This document shows, piece after piece, positions 18,309 to 27,700 of a DNA stretch of 64,000 nucleotides (positions are counted from its first letter, which is position 1; every line of letters starts with the position of its first letter). Below the pieces are notes generated by a model. The model saw nothing but the letters and a program-made list of their open reading frames with translations. It did no database searches and was not told the origin of the DNA. This DNA comes from Rhodopirellula baltica. Lineage in GTDB: Bacteria; Planctomycetota; Planctomycetia; Pirellulales; Pirellulaceae. The DNA lies in the NCBI GenBank assembly GCA_002901265.1, contig PPHI01000057.1:310001-374000 (forward strand), read 5' to 3'. The translations under genes were made by a program, and so were the position numbers.

Positions 18309-18839
18309 ATGGCGAAGCTGACTCTACGTGATATCGAACTGAGCTACGACGGAGACGCTTTGACTATTTGCAGCGTCAGCCACCCCGAGACGCAACTGAC
18401 GCTCGACGCAGATGCCGTTGATGAGTTGGTCGATTTTGTCGAAACGGTTCAAAAGAGTAAAGTGGTTGTCAACGATGATGACAATCGCCGGCAGTCGTTC
18501 CGTGTTCCGATTCTGCGCCGGGATGATCTCCGTGTTTGGATCCAGTTCAACAACTTGGAATTCGAAGCACGTCCGGACAACATCAGCATGACAGGCGTCT
18601 TTGTCAAAGCGTCTGATCGCGATCCTGTGAAGTTTCAGATCGGCGACGAAGCTCGCTTGACTTTGGCCTGCAACGACGAAACCATTGAAATGGAAGGGAT
18701 CGTTCGACGGATGGGACGCAACGGTTATGGGTTCTTTTTTCCCGCATGCGTCCGCTTTGAACAAGTCAGTCCGCCTCCAGAAGTCCGCCGCATGGTCATG
18801 GAACTTCAGCGACGCTGGATGATGTATCGTACGGACTAA
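18309..18839 (+). CDS. PilZ domain protein
   Basis: 176 residues. The N-terminal ~60 residues are an uncharacterised leader. The PilZ domain follows, with the c-di-GMP-binding RRQSFR (RxxxR-type) motif and DNISMTG (D/NxSxxG). The rest of the barrel includes FQIGDEARLTL and VRRMGRNGYGFFF. It should bind cyclic di-GMP in the cytoplasm and pass the signal to an unknown partner. A short perfect hairpin follows the stop. Confidence 0.88.
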   Translation: MAKLTLRDIELSYDGDALTICSVSHPETQLTLDADAVDELVDFVETVQKSKVVVNDDDNRRQSFRVPILRRDDLRVWIQFNNLEFEARPDNISMTGVFVKASDRDPVKFQIGDEARLTLACNDETIEMEGIVRRMGRNGYGFFFPACVRFEQVSPPPEVRRMVMELQRRWMMYRTD

Positions 18840-18848
18840 CGTGCTAAT

Positions 18849-18866
18849 GTAGCGAACACTCGCTAC
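18849..18866. terminator. Short perfect hairpin after the PilZ gene
   Basis: GTAGCGA and TCGCTAC form a 7-bp stem around ACAC. There is no T run, only a pyrimidine-rich tail, so it is a weak terminator at best. Confidence 0.35.
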
Positions 18867-18898
18867 GCCTCTCTTCGCCCCCTCAAACCGCTGCTGAT

Positions 18899-19506
18899 AT
18901 GTCGATCAAAAGACTCGCTTGCCCCGGTTGTGGTAATACCGTCAACGTCCCTGCGTCGATGGCAAAAACTCGATGCCCGTCATGCAATCTCGTCTTTTCG
19001 ACTCAAAATCCAACCGCGCCCCGCAGCACCACGGCTAATTCTGGCCCCAAACGCACTCAATCCAATCAGGATGCGGATTCCGGATCCGAATCCAAGATGA
19101 TGCAGTGGGTCATTGCCCTAGGCGTCGCTTTTGTCGCGATGCTTGTCTTGATCGTGATCACGTTCTTTCGCGTCGGACGGCAACAAGAAGAAGCCAAACA
19201 AGCGGAAGCGGTTGCGGCCGAACAACGAGCGGTCGCGGAACAAGAGGCGAAAAAAATCTGCAATACCGTGTCGTCGACTTACCCGAATCGACGCGGCAGC
19301 AGATCTATCGTGACTACACCGCGATGACTGACTCGATGAATCGCAATTCGAATAAGATCCCAAAGAGCGGTGCAGCCGGCCAGGCTTTTGCAGGCCTGAC
19401 GCAAAAAATTGCCGATCGTGAAACGACTCATCTCGCACTTGAGAACAACATCAGTGACGAGGACATTGAACAGATCATGATCGAGGGCGAAGCGAAGGGT
19501 TGGTAG
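18899..19506 (+). CDS. Zinc-ribbon single-pass membrane protein, apparent frameshift
   Basis: The first frame (18899-19327) encodes a zinc ribbon with CPGCG near residue 8 and CPSC near residue 27. A Ser/Thr-rich linker follows, then a membrane helix (WVIALGVAFVAMLVLIVITF) and an Ala/Glu/Gln coiled coil. At the A7 run at 19250-19256 the plausible protein continues in the -1 frame (NLQYRVVDLPESTRQQIYRDY...) to the stop at 19504-19506. The repaired product would be about 202 residues. Left unrepaired, the first frame ends in unrelated NTVSSTYPNRRG-type sequence. Either one A is missing, or slippage on the A run produces both forms. Confidence 0.7.
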
Positions 19507-19945
19507 CATACGCCGGCTACGAAACGCCTCGCCACTTCGATCAATTCTTCGCCGCGTCGCGCGAAGTTTAATCGGTATTTCCTGTCTTATTACGAGATAC
19601 CAGGCTGCATTCAATGCGACCACACCTGGCAAGATAAGCGACCGTGCTGCTTGAACTTCGCTGGTTCGCATGAATCAAGCACGAAATTGATTCATTCCGC
19701 TTTTTGGTGTTCATTCGCTGATCTGCGAAGACCTATTGGGCAGCCAGCCGCGGAAATTGAATGTGTTGGCACGAGCGATGCATCTTTGAGAAAGCGTTCG
19801 AAAAAGCTCAAGCCATGACGGACTGTCGCTGTAAGTGACCATGACGTTGCTAGGTAACCTTCCCAAGATCCCGTCGGACTTGAGTGCCCACCAACACTGG
19901 GCGTGTACTCAATCTTCCCTCCCTCCCAAGTCAGGATTTTTTGTG
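19507..19945 (+). other. 439-base intergenic region
   Basis: No gene is supported. It holds a sigma-54-like promoter (19766-19782) and, in what would be the leader, a small hairpin GCCCA/TGGGC at 19886-19902. Confidence 0.5.
19766..19782 (+). promoter_or_regulatory. Candidate sigma-54 (-24/-12) promoter
   Basis: TTGGCACG-AGCG-ATGCA matches the YTGGCACGRNNNTTGCW consensus at all but one defined position. GG and GC are spaced ten bases apart as required. It would give a leader of about 150 bases before the Gly/Tyr-rich secreted protein at 19946. Confidence 0.55.
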
Positions 19946-20299
19946 ATGTTCAAGAAAGCTGTCATGGCTGTCGCCATCGGTGTCAGTTCGATGTTTTTGT
20001 TCCAGTCAGACGCGTCGGCCGGCAATTGCTACCGTGGACGTGCTCGTTCTGCCGTCCGCTACAGTAACGCCTATCGCCCCACTGTTCGCTACCGCGCCCC
20101 TGCTTACTCCGTCGGGCGTTCATACTTCACCAGCCCGGTTTATCGCTCGCCATACTACGGGTCCTACCGGGCTCCATACACCGGTTCGATCTACGGGCGT
20201 GGGATTGGCTACGGCGGGATGGGCTACGGTTCTTTCGGCCCGTATGGGCCATACGGTGGATACGGACGCAGCGGTCTGTCGATTGGTTTCGGGTTCTAG
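19946..20299 (+). CDS. Small secreted Gly/Tyr/Arg-rich protein
   Basis: 117 residues from ATG 19946 (MFKKAVMAVAIGVSSMFLFQ near the start). The signal peptide ends about SDASAG. The mature part is low complexity, with repeated YR, YG and SxY units and a long glycine/tyrosine C-terminus ending SGLSIGFGF. There is no catalytic motif. Proteins like this may be surface or cell-wall structural components; the function is unknown. It sits alone between a sigma-54-like promoter and a clear terminator. Confidence 0.75.
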   Translation: MFKKAVMAVAIGVSSMFLFQSDASAGNCYRGRARSAVRYSNAYRPTVRYRAPAYSVGRSYFTSPVYRSPYYGSYRAPYTGSIYGRGIGYGGMGYGSFGPYGPYGGYGRSGLSIGFGF

Positions 20300-20366
20300 T
20301 CAGCCCAACCGTAAAAGTCGGTCCATTGATTCGATTGCTACAAAGCGATCGAACGAGACAAATCCG

Positions 20367-20395
20367 AAAGCTCGGCCATCCGGTCGGGCTTTTTT
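20367..20395 (+). terminator. Rho-independent terminator
   Basis: AAGCTCGGCC pairs with GGTCGGGCTT (two G-T pairs) around ATCC and is followed by a T run. It ends the transcript of the Gly/Tyr-rich protein. Confidence 0.85.
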
Positions 20396-20506
20396 CTTGC
20401 CTTTGCCCGCCGTCAGGGTGATCCGCCGGAAGCGTTCGGAGTCTCAACAATCTATCATTAACGACTCGATAGTCCCCGTCTTTCAACGTTTACCCACGAG
20501 CCTCGA

Positions 20507-20680
20507 GTGGACAAGAAACAGAAAAAGCGTCTCGATGTTATCAACAAGAAACTCGCTAGTCTCCGCCAGCAACTTGCCGGTTCGCGGCAACAAGCGGACG
20601 ACTTGGAAGAGCTGAAGGAATTCGAAGACAGCATCGCGAAGTTGGAAGCGGAAGCCGCCGAGATCAAAGCAGCCAAGTAA
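20507..20680 (+). CDS. 57-residue coiled-coil protein
   Basis: A GTG at 20507 opens a frame that starts MDKKQKKRLDVINKKLASL and ends KLEAEAAEIKAAK before TAA at 20678. It is almost entirely charged helix with leucine/isoleucine heptads and no membrane or signal segment. The stop is two bases before the start of the sulfotransferase gene, so translation is probably coupled. The conserved-looking composition and tight spacing support it as real. Function unknown. Confidence 0.7.
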   Translation: MDKKQKKRLDVINKKLASLRQQLAGSRQQADDLEELKEFEDSIAKLEAEAAEIKAAK

Positions 20681-20682
20681 AC

Positions 20683-21453
20683 GTGGCCACCGAGCGTCAA
20701 ACGATCCCAACCGATTTCCAAGGTGTCTCTCCAGACCCCGTGTTGGTCATGGGAATGCACAACAGCGGCAGCACCGCGCTTTCGCGTTGCCTGCATGCCT
20801 GTGGCCTCTTCATGGTCAACAACGCGACGCAATGCGAATCGCACTTCTTTTCCAACTACGTCAATGACCAGTTGTTGATGGGAGGGGGGGCGAACTGGGC
20901 CAACTACCCGATCATGTCCGTCGAAGAGGTGATGAGCTTTCGTGACACGGTTGGGGAGTTTATGAAAACACAGTGGCGCATTGACCTAATGCAGTGGGGT
21001 TATGACGGAACCTCACCCTGGGGAATCAAAGACGCGCGTACCTGTGTGTTATTGCCGTTGTATTTGGACGTGTTTCCGAAAAGTAAGGTGCTGTTCATCC
21101 GGCGTGATCCCGATGACATCGCGGCATCTCTATCGCACCGCGAAAAACCTGGTGTCGGCGTTTTCAATGACCCGGAACATTGGAAAAAATTGACGCTGGC
21201 GCATTTCGAACGTGTCGAGACGTTTGGCAAAGCGCACGGCCACTATCACGAAGTCGGCTATGAGGAACTCTGTCGGCAACCGGTGGCGGTGGGTCGCAGA
21301 ATACACGATTTTTTAGAGTTGCCGTTTACCGACCAGCATGCATCGGTCTATCAAAAAACGTTGCGAACAGACCGCTTGGGAACTCGTGCTTGGACCAAAT
21401 TTAAGTGGCGAGTGATGGCAATCAAGAAAGGCTTTCAGGTGATGTTGGAATGA
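20683..21453 (+). CDS. Sulfotransferase family protein
   Basis: 256 residues from a GTG start directly after the small coiled-coil gene. The PAPS 5'-phosphosulfate loop is VLVMGMHNSGSTALSRCL near residue 21 and the 3'-phosphate site is KVLFIRRDPDDIAASLSHR near residue 130. It should transfer sulfate from PAPS to a carbohydrate or similar acceptor. The stop codon overlaps the next start (ATGA), so it is coupled to the methyltransferase. The neighbours point to decoration of a surface glycan. Confidence 0.88.
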   Translation: MATERQTIPTDFQGVSPDPVLVMGMHNSGSTALSRCLHACGLFMVNNATQCESHFFSNYVNDQLLMGGGANWANYPIMSVEEVMSFRDTVGEFMKTQWRIDLMQWGYDGTSPWGIKDARTCVLLPLYLDVFPKSKVLFIRRDPDDIAASLSHREKPGVGVFNDPEHWKKLTLAHFERVETFGKAHGHYHEVGYEELCRQPVAVGRRIHDFLELPFTDQHASVYQKTLRTDRLGTRAWTKFKWRVMAIKKGFQVMLE

Positions 21454-22109
21454 GCGGACTTGTTGATCGTTGCGTCAAACTTCCGGGGCGTCTGATCCGC
21501 CGATTCAGATACGAGGTCGCCAAACGTATCATGCCCAGCACTGCCGTGTTGGGGCCCAAGGTCGTTCCACGGGTTGCCGGTCCGCTATCGAAACTTGACG
21601 ACATTAAACTGAACCTGGGCTGTGGCCCGATGCATCTCGACGGATACGTCAACATCGATGCAGACGTTCGGGCCTGTGCCGATTTTTACATGGGATTTGA
21701 CGAGCTACGTGCTGCCTTTGCGGCAGACAGCATTAGCGAAATATTGATGATCCACTCGCTCAGCTACCTGAACCTCTGGCAAGCCCGCGAGTTCTTCACC
21801 GACGCATACCAACTGTTGAAACCCGCTGGCAAACTGGTCATCGAACTGCCGTCGATTGAAAAGTGTGCTCAGCATCTGCTCGCCAACGCGGGGGACCAAA
21901 ACGAGTACCTGGAAGCCGTTCGGGGCATCTATGCTTTCGACCCGACAGAAATCATGAACAAAATTAACTTCACACCGTATTCATTTGGTTGGTCCGCGTG
22001 GCATCTCAAATCTGAACTGTCTGCGGTGGGGTTTGGTGGGTTCTCTGAGTTAGCCCCCCACCACCACGAACAGCCTTGGCGGGACATTCGGATCGAAGCG
22101 ACCAAGTAA
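21450..22109 (+). CDS. SAM-dependent methyltransferase
   Basis: 219 residues from ATG 21450, which overlaps the sulfotransferase stop. The SAM-binding block KLNLGCGPMHLDGYVNIDAD is typical of predicted methyltransferases in polysaccharide clusters. LKPAGKLVIELPSIEKC follows as the motif post-loop, and the C-terminus is His/Pro-rich. The acceptor is not shown, but the sulfotransferase, aminotransferase and glycosyltransferase around it suggest sugar methylation. Confidence 0.87.
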   Translation: MSGLVDRCVKLPGRLIRRFRYEVAKRIMPSTAVLGPKVVPRVAGPLSKLDDIKLNLGCGPMHLDGYVNIDADVRACADFYMGFDELRAAFAADSISEILMIHSLSYLNLWQAREFFTDAYQLLKPAGKLVIELPSIEKCAQHLLANAGDQNEYLEAVRGIYAFDPTEIMNKINFTPYSFGWSAWHLKSELSAVGFGGFSELAPHHHEQPWRDIRIEATK

Positions 22110-22140
22110 ATAATTTCATCCAGCTCCCTAATTCGATTGC

Positions 22141-23295
22141 ATGGCCAAATTTGCCGACACACGAGACAAGTCGATTCTGCCTGCGGATGGTGAGAACTTG
22201 GTCTTGTTTCATCCGCATGTTCCTGAGGCCGCAATCGACGAAGTAGCCGACACGCTTCGTACCCGATGGATCGGCCAAGGTCCTAAGGTTGACCGCTTTG
22301 AAACCGAATTTCGCGATTGGATTGGAACCCAACACCACCCCATCGCAGTCGGTTCCTGCACTGACGCAATGCACCTCGCCTATGTATTGGCGGACTTGAA
22401 AGCGGGCGACGAGGTCATCGTTCCGGTCTTCACTTGCACGGCGACCAGCATCCCGCTGCTTTACCACGGAATCAAGGTTCGTTTCGCCGATGCCCAAGCC
22501 GGGACGATGAATATCGATCCGAATCACGTCCGTGCTTTGGTGACAGAAAAAACGAAAGCCATTGTCTGCGTGCACTATGGCGGATTGCCCTGTGACATGG
22601 ACGAACTGCAAGCGATCGCTGATGAAGCAGGGGTTCCTTTGATCGAAGATGCCGCGCAAGCGGTCGGAGCGAGCTACAAAGGTCGTCCCGTCGGCGGCAT
22701 GTCAGACTTTACCGCGTTCTCATTCCAAGCGATCAAACACATCACTACCGGCGACGGCGGGATGCTGATGCTGCGGGATGAATCGCTCGTCGACAAGGCT
22801 CAGCGGATTCGTTGGTTCGGTATCGACCGCAAAGCGAAACAAGGTGGAACCTGGGCAAACGATATCTACGAAGTGGGCTACAAGTACCAGATGACTGACA
22901 TCGGTGCCGCAATGGGCTTGGCCGCTCTGAAAACAATTGATCAATCGTTAGCTCTGCGAAAGTCGATCTTAAAGACCTATATCGATGGCCTTGAGGGACT
23001 CGACGGCATCGAGGTCGTCGGTGCGGGTATGACCGACCGCGTCCACGCGGCTTGGCTCTGTACCGTTCTTGTCGATCGCCGCCAGGACCTCGAGAAAAAA
23101 CTTCGTGATGCACGGATCGAATCCGGACAAGTGCACTTTCGAAACGACCGCTACTCGGTCTTTGCAGATTTCCGGGAGGGCGAATTACCGAACATGAATG
23201 CGATGGAAAACCGATACCTCGTATTACCGCTCCATACGCACATGGAGATTGGTGACGCTGAACGCGTTTGTGAAGTCATTCGCAGCGGTTGGTAA
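22141..23295 (+). CDS. DegT/DnrJ/EryC1/StrS family sugar aminotransferase
   Basis: 384 residues. The fold-type I PLP enzyme is recognised by the cofactor lysine Lys199 in FSFQAIKHITTGDGGM, by LIEDAAQAVGASYKG and by the C-terminal substrate block with LPNMNAMENRYLVLPLHTHM. It probably makes an amino sugar nucleotide for surface polysaccharide. It begins 31 bases after the methyltransferase gene. A perfect hairpin in the next gap may separate it from the glycosyltransferase. Confidence 0.94.
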   Translation: MAKFADTRDKSILPADGENLVLFHPHVPEAAIDEVADTLRTRWIGQGPKVDRFETEFRDWIGTQHHPIAVGSCTDAMHLAYVLADLKAGDEVIVPVFTCTATSIPLLYHGIKVRFADAQAGTMNIDPNHVRALVTEKTKAIVCVHYGGLPCDMDELQAIADEAGVPLIEDAAQAVGASYKGRPVGGMSDFTAFSFQAIKHITTGDGGMLMLRDESLVDKAQRIRWFGIDRKAKQGGTWANDIYEVGYKYQMTDIGAAMGLAALKTIDQSLALRKSILKTYIDGLEGLDGIEVVGAGMTDRVHAAWLCTVLVDRRQDLEKKLRDARIESGQVHFRNDRYSVFADFREGELPNMNAMENRYLVLPLHTHMEIGDAERVCEVIRSGW

Positions 23296-23331
23296 ATCGG
23301 TGACGTTCACCGAACTGGTTTGGCGGCCCTT

Positions 23332-23357
23332 GTGCATCGATGCGTCCATCGATGCAC
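23332..23357. repeat. Perfect inverted repeat between aminotransferase and glycosyltransferase genes
   Basis: GTGCATCGATG and CATCGATGCAC are fully complementary 11-base arms around CGTC. There is no T run on either strand. It could be an operator, a processing hairpin or a weak terminator. Confidence 0.5.
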
Positions 23358-23409
23358 GATGCAATGTACCGACGCGCAACGCCCCCGCGTGCAGTGAGAA
23401 TGTCGCCCG

Positions 23410-24483
23410 ATGAAGAAAGTTCTGATCGTCTACGAATCGCTCGCGACACCGACGACAACGGTACGCGGCCTACAATTCAAGACAAGCTTTCAGGCCGACG
23501 ATCAGCTACAAGCCACATTCGTCGGACGTACCAGTGAGCGAATGAACACGGTGATGCAGCGTTGGCCCTGGCGTCCGTCGCTCCGCCGGCCTGCGTTGTG
23601 GGCTGAGTCGCGGGTGCTTTCCAGACGCGAAAACCAAATCGTCGAGCTTGCGAAGTCGCACGATATCGTGATGTTGGTCACAGTACCGTCCTGGCCACTT
23701 CACCAACGCTTGGTTGACCTGCCGAACACAAAAGTCGTTACCGATTTGATCGATGCGGTTTGGTTGCCCGCATTTCAATTGGCTGGATGGCAGCAGATCC
23801 ACGAGATGCTGTCGACTTCAGACCTTGTCGTCTGCGAGAACGAGTTCACGGCAAGCTATGCCGAACAACACAACAGCAATGTAGCAATCGTTCCAGACTC
23901 GCCACAGATTGAAGAGTTCGATCGATACCGAGACTTAGTCCATCGCGTCCCAGAGACGACGACAATCGGCTGGATCGGTGGCAAGTACACCGCCGATGCC
24001 TTGTATCGAATTTTTGAACCACTGGAGCAGATCTTTTCGCAGCACCAAAACCTGCAGTTGCTATTGGTAGGTGCAGATCCCGATCGCCTGCCGCGTTTTG
24101 AAGCGTTTCGCCCAAAGGTCATCCCGAGCTATAACCAAACGGCGATGATCAACTTAGCGTTGATGATCGACATCGGCATCTTTCCGATGTTCAATGTCGA
24201 CGAATCACTCTACCGCGGTGCGCTGAAGTCGCGAATCTACATGGCGGGCGGTGCAGCCGTCATCGGTCAACGATTGGGTGAGAACGAGAATCTGATTGAG
24301 CATTCAGTCAACGGCTTTCTTGCCGGCTCAGATACAGAATGGCTTAACGCGTTCGAGCAGTTGATAATCGACAGGCCCTTGCGAAAACGGGTCGCTGCGC
24401 AAGGCCTGCAAACCGTCCGTGATGATTTTTCGCGTGCGATGTGCTACGCACGCCTACGCTCAGCATTGCTGAGCGTTCTTTAG
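23410..24483 (+). CDS. Glycosyltransferase (GT-B, group 1 type)
   Basis: 357 residues. The N-terminal half includes MKKVLIVYESLATPTTTV and a conserved acceptor-side domain. The C-terminal half has the nucleotide-sugar region: TIGWIGGKYTADALYRIFE, LLLVGADPD, and the GALKSRIYMAGGAAVIGQR loop followed by a GEN...NGFLAG block as in GT4-like enzymes. It should transfer a sugar to a surface glycan together with the upstream genes. It is convergent with the giant gene, with a hairpin between. Confidence 0.88.
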   Translation: MKKVLIVYESLATPTTTVRGLQFKTSFQADDQLQATFVGRTSERMNTVMQRWPWRPSLRRPALWAESRVLSRRENQIVELAKSHDIVMLVTVPSWPLHQRLVDLPNTKVVTDLIDAVWLPAFQLAGWQQIHEMLSTSDLVVCENEFTASYAEQHNSNVAIVPDSPQIEEFDRYRDLVHRVPETTTIGWIGGKYTADALYRIFEPLEQIFSQHQNLQLLLVGADPDRLPRFEAFRPKVIPSYNQTAMINLALMIDIGIFPMFNVDESLYRGALKSRIYMAGGAAVIGQRLGENENLIEHSVNGFLAGSDTEWLNAFEQLIIDRPLRKRVAAQGLQTVRDDFSRAMCYARLRSALLSVL

Positions 24484-24519
24484 AAATCTTCGACGACCTT
24501 TCCAAATATCAAGATCAAT

Positions 24520-24548
24520 CGGTCCGGCAGCGGTTCGCCACCGGACCG
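24520..24548. terminator. Hairpin between convergent glycosyltransferase and giant gene
   Basis: CGGTCCGG and CCGGACCG form a perfect 8-bp GC-rich stem with a 13-base loop. There is no T run on either side, so it may act as a Rho-type or bidirectional stop. Confidence 0.5.
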
Positions 24549-24562
24549 TGCGTCAAACGATC

Positions 24563-24749
24563 TTAGATCAAGTCACCGAAGGCCGCATCGATGGCGTTGA
24601 GGCGATCATCGTCGTCGTCATCGTCAGTTCCGACAATCGAATCCAAGAAGTCCATCGGCCCGTTCATGACGGTCGATTCAGCAACGATCGAATCAACCAC
24701 AGATTCTCCCTCGCCCGATCCGCCAGACGCCTGACGACGCCCCAGTTCG
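24563..24749 (-). other. Acidic C-terminal tail of giant protein A
   Basis: After the dockerin-like pair comes a Ser/Gly-rich stretch, then a run of seven aspartates and the ending LNAIDAAFGDLI. Protein B ends in a similar way (acidic linker, then EALAGLFDDLDLAFES). Two paralogues sharing an acidic linker plus a short amphipathic end suggests a sorting or anchoring signal; this is inference. Confidence 0.5.
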
Positions 24750-27700
24750 TTGATGACCAACAATGCGTCGAGTACCGAGATCGTTCGGTTGCCGTCGACG
24801 TCGAAGTACGGTGGTCCCGAATCGCTTTCGGTCACAGGAATACTTGACGTTCCCGCTCGTGCGATCTTGTTGATGACCAACAGAGCGTCGATTGGCGAAA
24901 CATCACCGTCGTCATTGACGTCGGGATTCAAGTTCGGGTTCTGCAAGCGACTACCGGTGACCTGAACACGGACGGTACCAGGACTACTGACGCGTCCCTG
25001 CGAATCCGCAATCGTGTACTGGAACGAGTCAATTCCGAGGAACCCGTCGGACGGGATGTATCGGATCGTACCGTCGCCGCGTGGAATCGCTTCCCCATGC
25101 AACGGTGCACTGACGATCGTCAGCGATCCGAAGTCCAACCCGCCATTGGGAGCTCCCGCAACCGGATCTGGATCTTCGTCGTTGGCAACCACATTGATGT
25201 CGACGAATTCATTCAGGTACGTTCCTGCACGATCTTCGCGAGCGATCGGAGCCGCGTTCGCTTGGATCCGAACCGTCGCCTCGTTGCTGAATGCACCGTC
25301 GTTATCTCTGATGCGATAACGGAACACGTCTTCTTGGGCGAAGGTGCTGAACGCGTTGTAAGTGATCACACCCGAACTGTCGACGGACAGCGAACCGAAC
25401 GCAGGTTGCAACGTGAATTCGATGGTTGACGGATCAAGCGTTCCGTCGACATCGGAGTCATTGCTAAGGATCGGAATCGTTGTCGGGCCGTTGGGATTCA
25501 GCGTCGGCGAATCATCAAGTGCTACTGGAGCATCGTTGATTCCCGACACGGACAGGGCGACCGTCACGATATTGCTAATCGCCCCGGTGCTGTCGACCAC
25601 ACGGTAGGTAAACGAATCCGTCGCCTGTTCGCTTCCGGACAGAGCTTGCAGAGTGTCTGAACCGCTCGGGTCGTACGTGATCTGCTGCGTCGCTTCGTCG
25701 TAGCGGACCGATGCCCCGCTGAGTGACAAGAACTCGGGCTGATCGAATACGATCGTCAAGGTATCGCCCGGGTTGTTGATATCGGGATCGATATCGTTAG
25801 CCAACAACTGTGAAGCTGGAATCGTCAGGATCGTATCTTCATCGGTCGTCAAGCTATCTGGCACGGCTGTCGGTCGATCGTTGACCGGCGTGATGATCAG
25901 TCGCAGGACGACGGCCTCGGAGACACCACCCGCAGAATCGATCGCGGTTACGGTGAGATCGACAGTGCCGTTCGCATTTGCGGCCGGCAAGAATCGCAGG
26001 TATCGATCCGCGCCAATTTCCGGCAATTGCTGGAACAAGCTTTGTGCGTCCGGAGGCGTGACCACTTCGAATCGAACGGTTTGATCCGCTTCGTCCGCGG
26101 GACCCGGGCTAACGTTGGTCGCCCACAATTCCGAATACGGACCAAAGTCTTCGGTGATCGTAATCGGCCCCATCGGGCGATCGAAAGTCGGCGGGTCATT
26201 GACCGGGCGAACGGAAATTGTGAACGTCCGGAACGAAGTGCTCATCGGTGTCGTGCCATCGGTGGGCACGTCGGTGAGTTGGACTTCAAAGACCCCGACG
26301 CCATTCGCGTTGGGGGCGGTCACGAAGTCCAGCGAAGCAGATTGCGTCACAGGATCGATTACCGCAACAGGAGCACTCGTGAATAGCCCTTGGGCACCAC
26401 TGACCTGGTTGATCGTGAAGAACACGTCTTGCGTATCCAATTCATCCAGTGCCGATGGCGGTCCAGGCAGGACGTTGTTTGCCCAGCTCGAAATGCTGAC
26501 CGTACCAGCGTCTTCATCGACTGTGACGTTCGCCGGTCCGCTGAACTGCGGAATGTCATTGACCGGATTCACGTTGATCTTGACGATGTTCGTCGCGATT
26601 CGTGGGTCAGACTTTGGTACACCGCCGGTTCCGAAATCAACGGTAACGCCATCATCGGTCACGGTGTAGGTAAACGTATCGGTGCCGACGAAATCTTCCT
26701 TTGGATGGTATCGCAGTCCGACCAACTGTCCGCCTTGGCGGATTTCTTCGATCGTCCCTTCAAAGGTCGAGCTTGTTGGGATCGGCGACTGAATCGACAG
26801 AGTTTGATTGCCACCGGGCGTCAAGTCCTCACCTTCATTGATCGGCCCGACATTGAACACGTCAAGCAAACCAGGATTTCCTGGGGTGCCGACGGTCATG
26901 ATGTCGATCGAACCGTCTTCGTTGATACTGAACTCCAATGGATCCGCTGCGGGATCGACAACCGGTGGATCGTTGATTGGCAGGACGTCAATCGTGATCG
27001 TACGCGGATGCGACGAGATCAAGTCACCTCGGGTCTCGTTGCCTGGACCATCATCGGAAAGCACGATTTCAAAATCGAAGCTGCCGAACACATCGGGTGC
27101 AGGCTGGAACGTCAGAATGCCTTCTTCACTGATCGTTGGGAATTCGGTGAAGAATTGGTTTGCTTGCGACTGCGGGAAGCCGAGCGAAGTCAGACTGAAC
27201 CGAACCGTCTGGCCGGTAACCGGATTCACTTCGTCAAACGCACTGGTCGGAACACCAGGATTGATGTTGAACGCGAAGTTATTGATCAACGTCCGCGAAC
27301 TGTCTTCCAGGGTCTCAATCGCACGCAGCGGCCCGGTCGGATCATTCATATCCGCAGGCGGCAGGTTGATGTCGAACACCGGGCGGTCATTGACCGGATT
27401 CAGATCGAATCGCACCACATTGGTGGAGATGCGTGGATCAGATTCCAGTTGGCCGTTGCCCCAAGTGGTGCCGTTGTCGATTACCGAGTAGGTGAAGGTA
27501 TCGAAACCGCCAATCTGATTGTTGAAGTCTTGAGGCGGATCATAGAACACACCTTGTCGACCCAATCCATCGGTTCCCAGACGCAACGTTCCGCCGAGAT
27601 CCGTTGTCACTGGCACATTGTTCAACATCAACGACTGGTTTCCACCTTCAATCGTCGTACTGATTTCATTTGCCGGTCCGACGGTAAAGACGTCCAAGAG

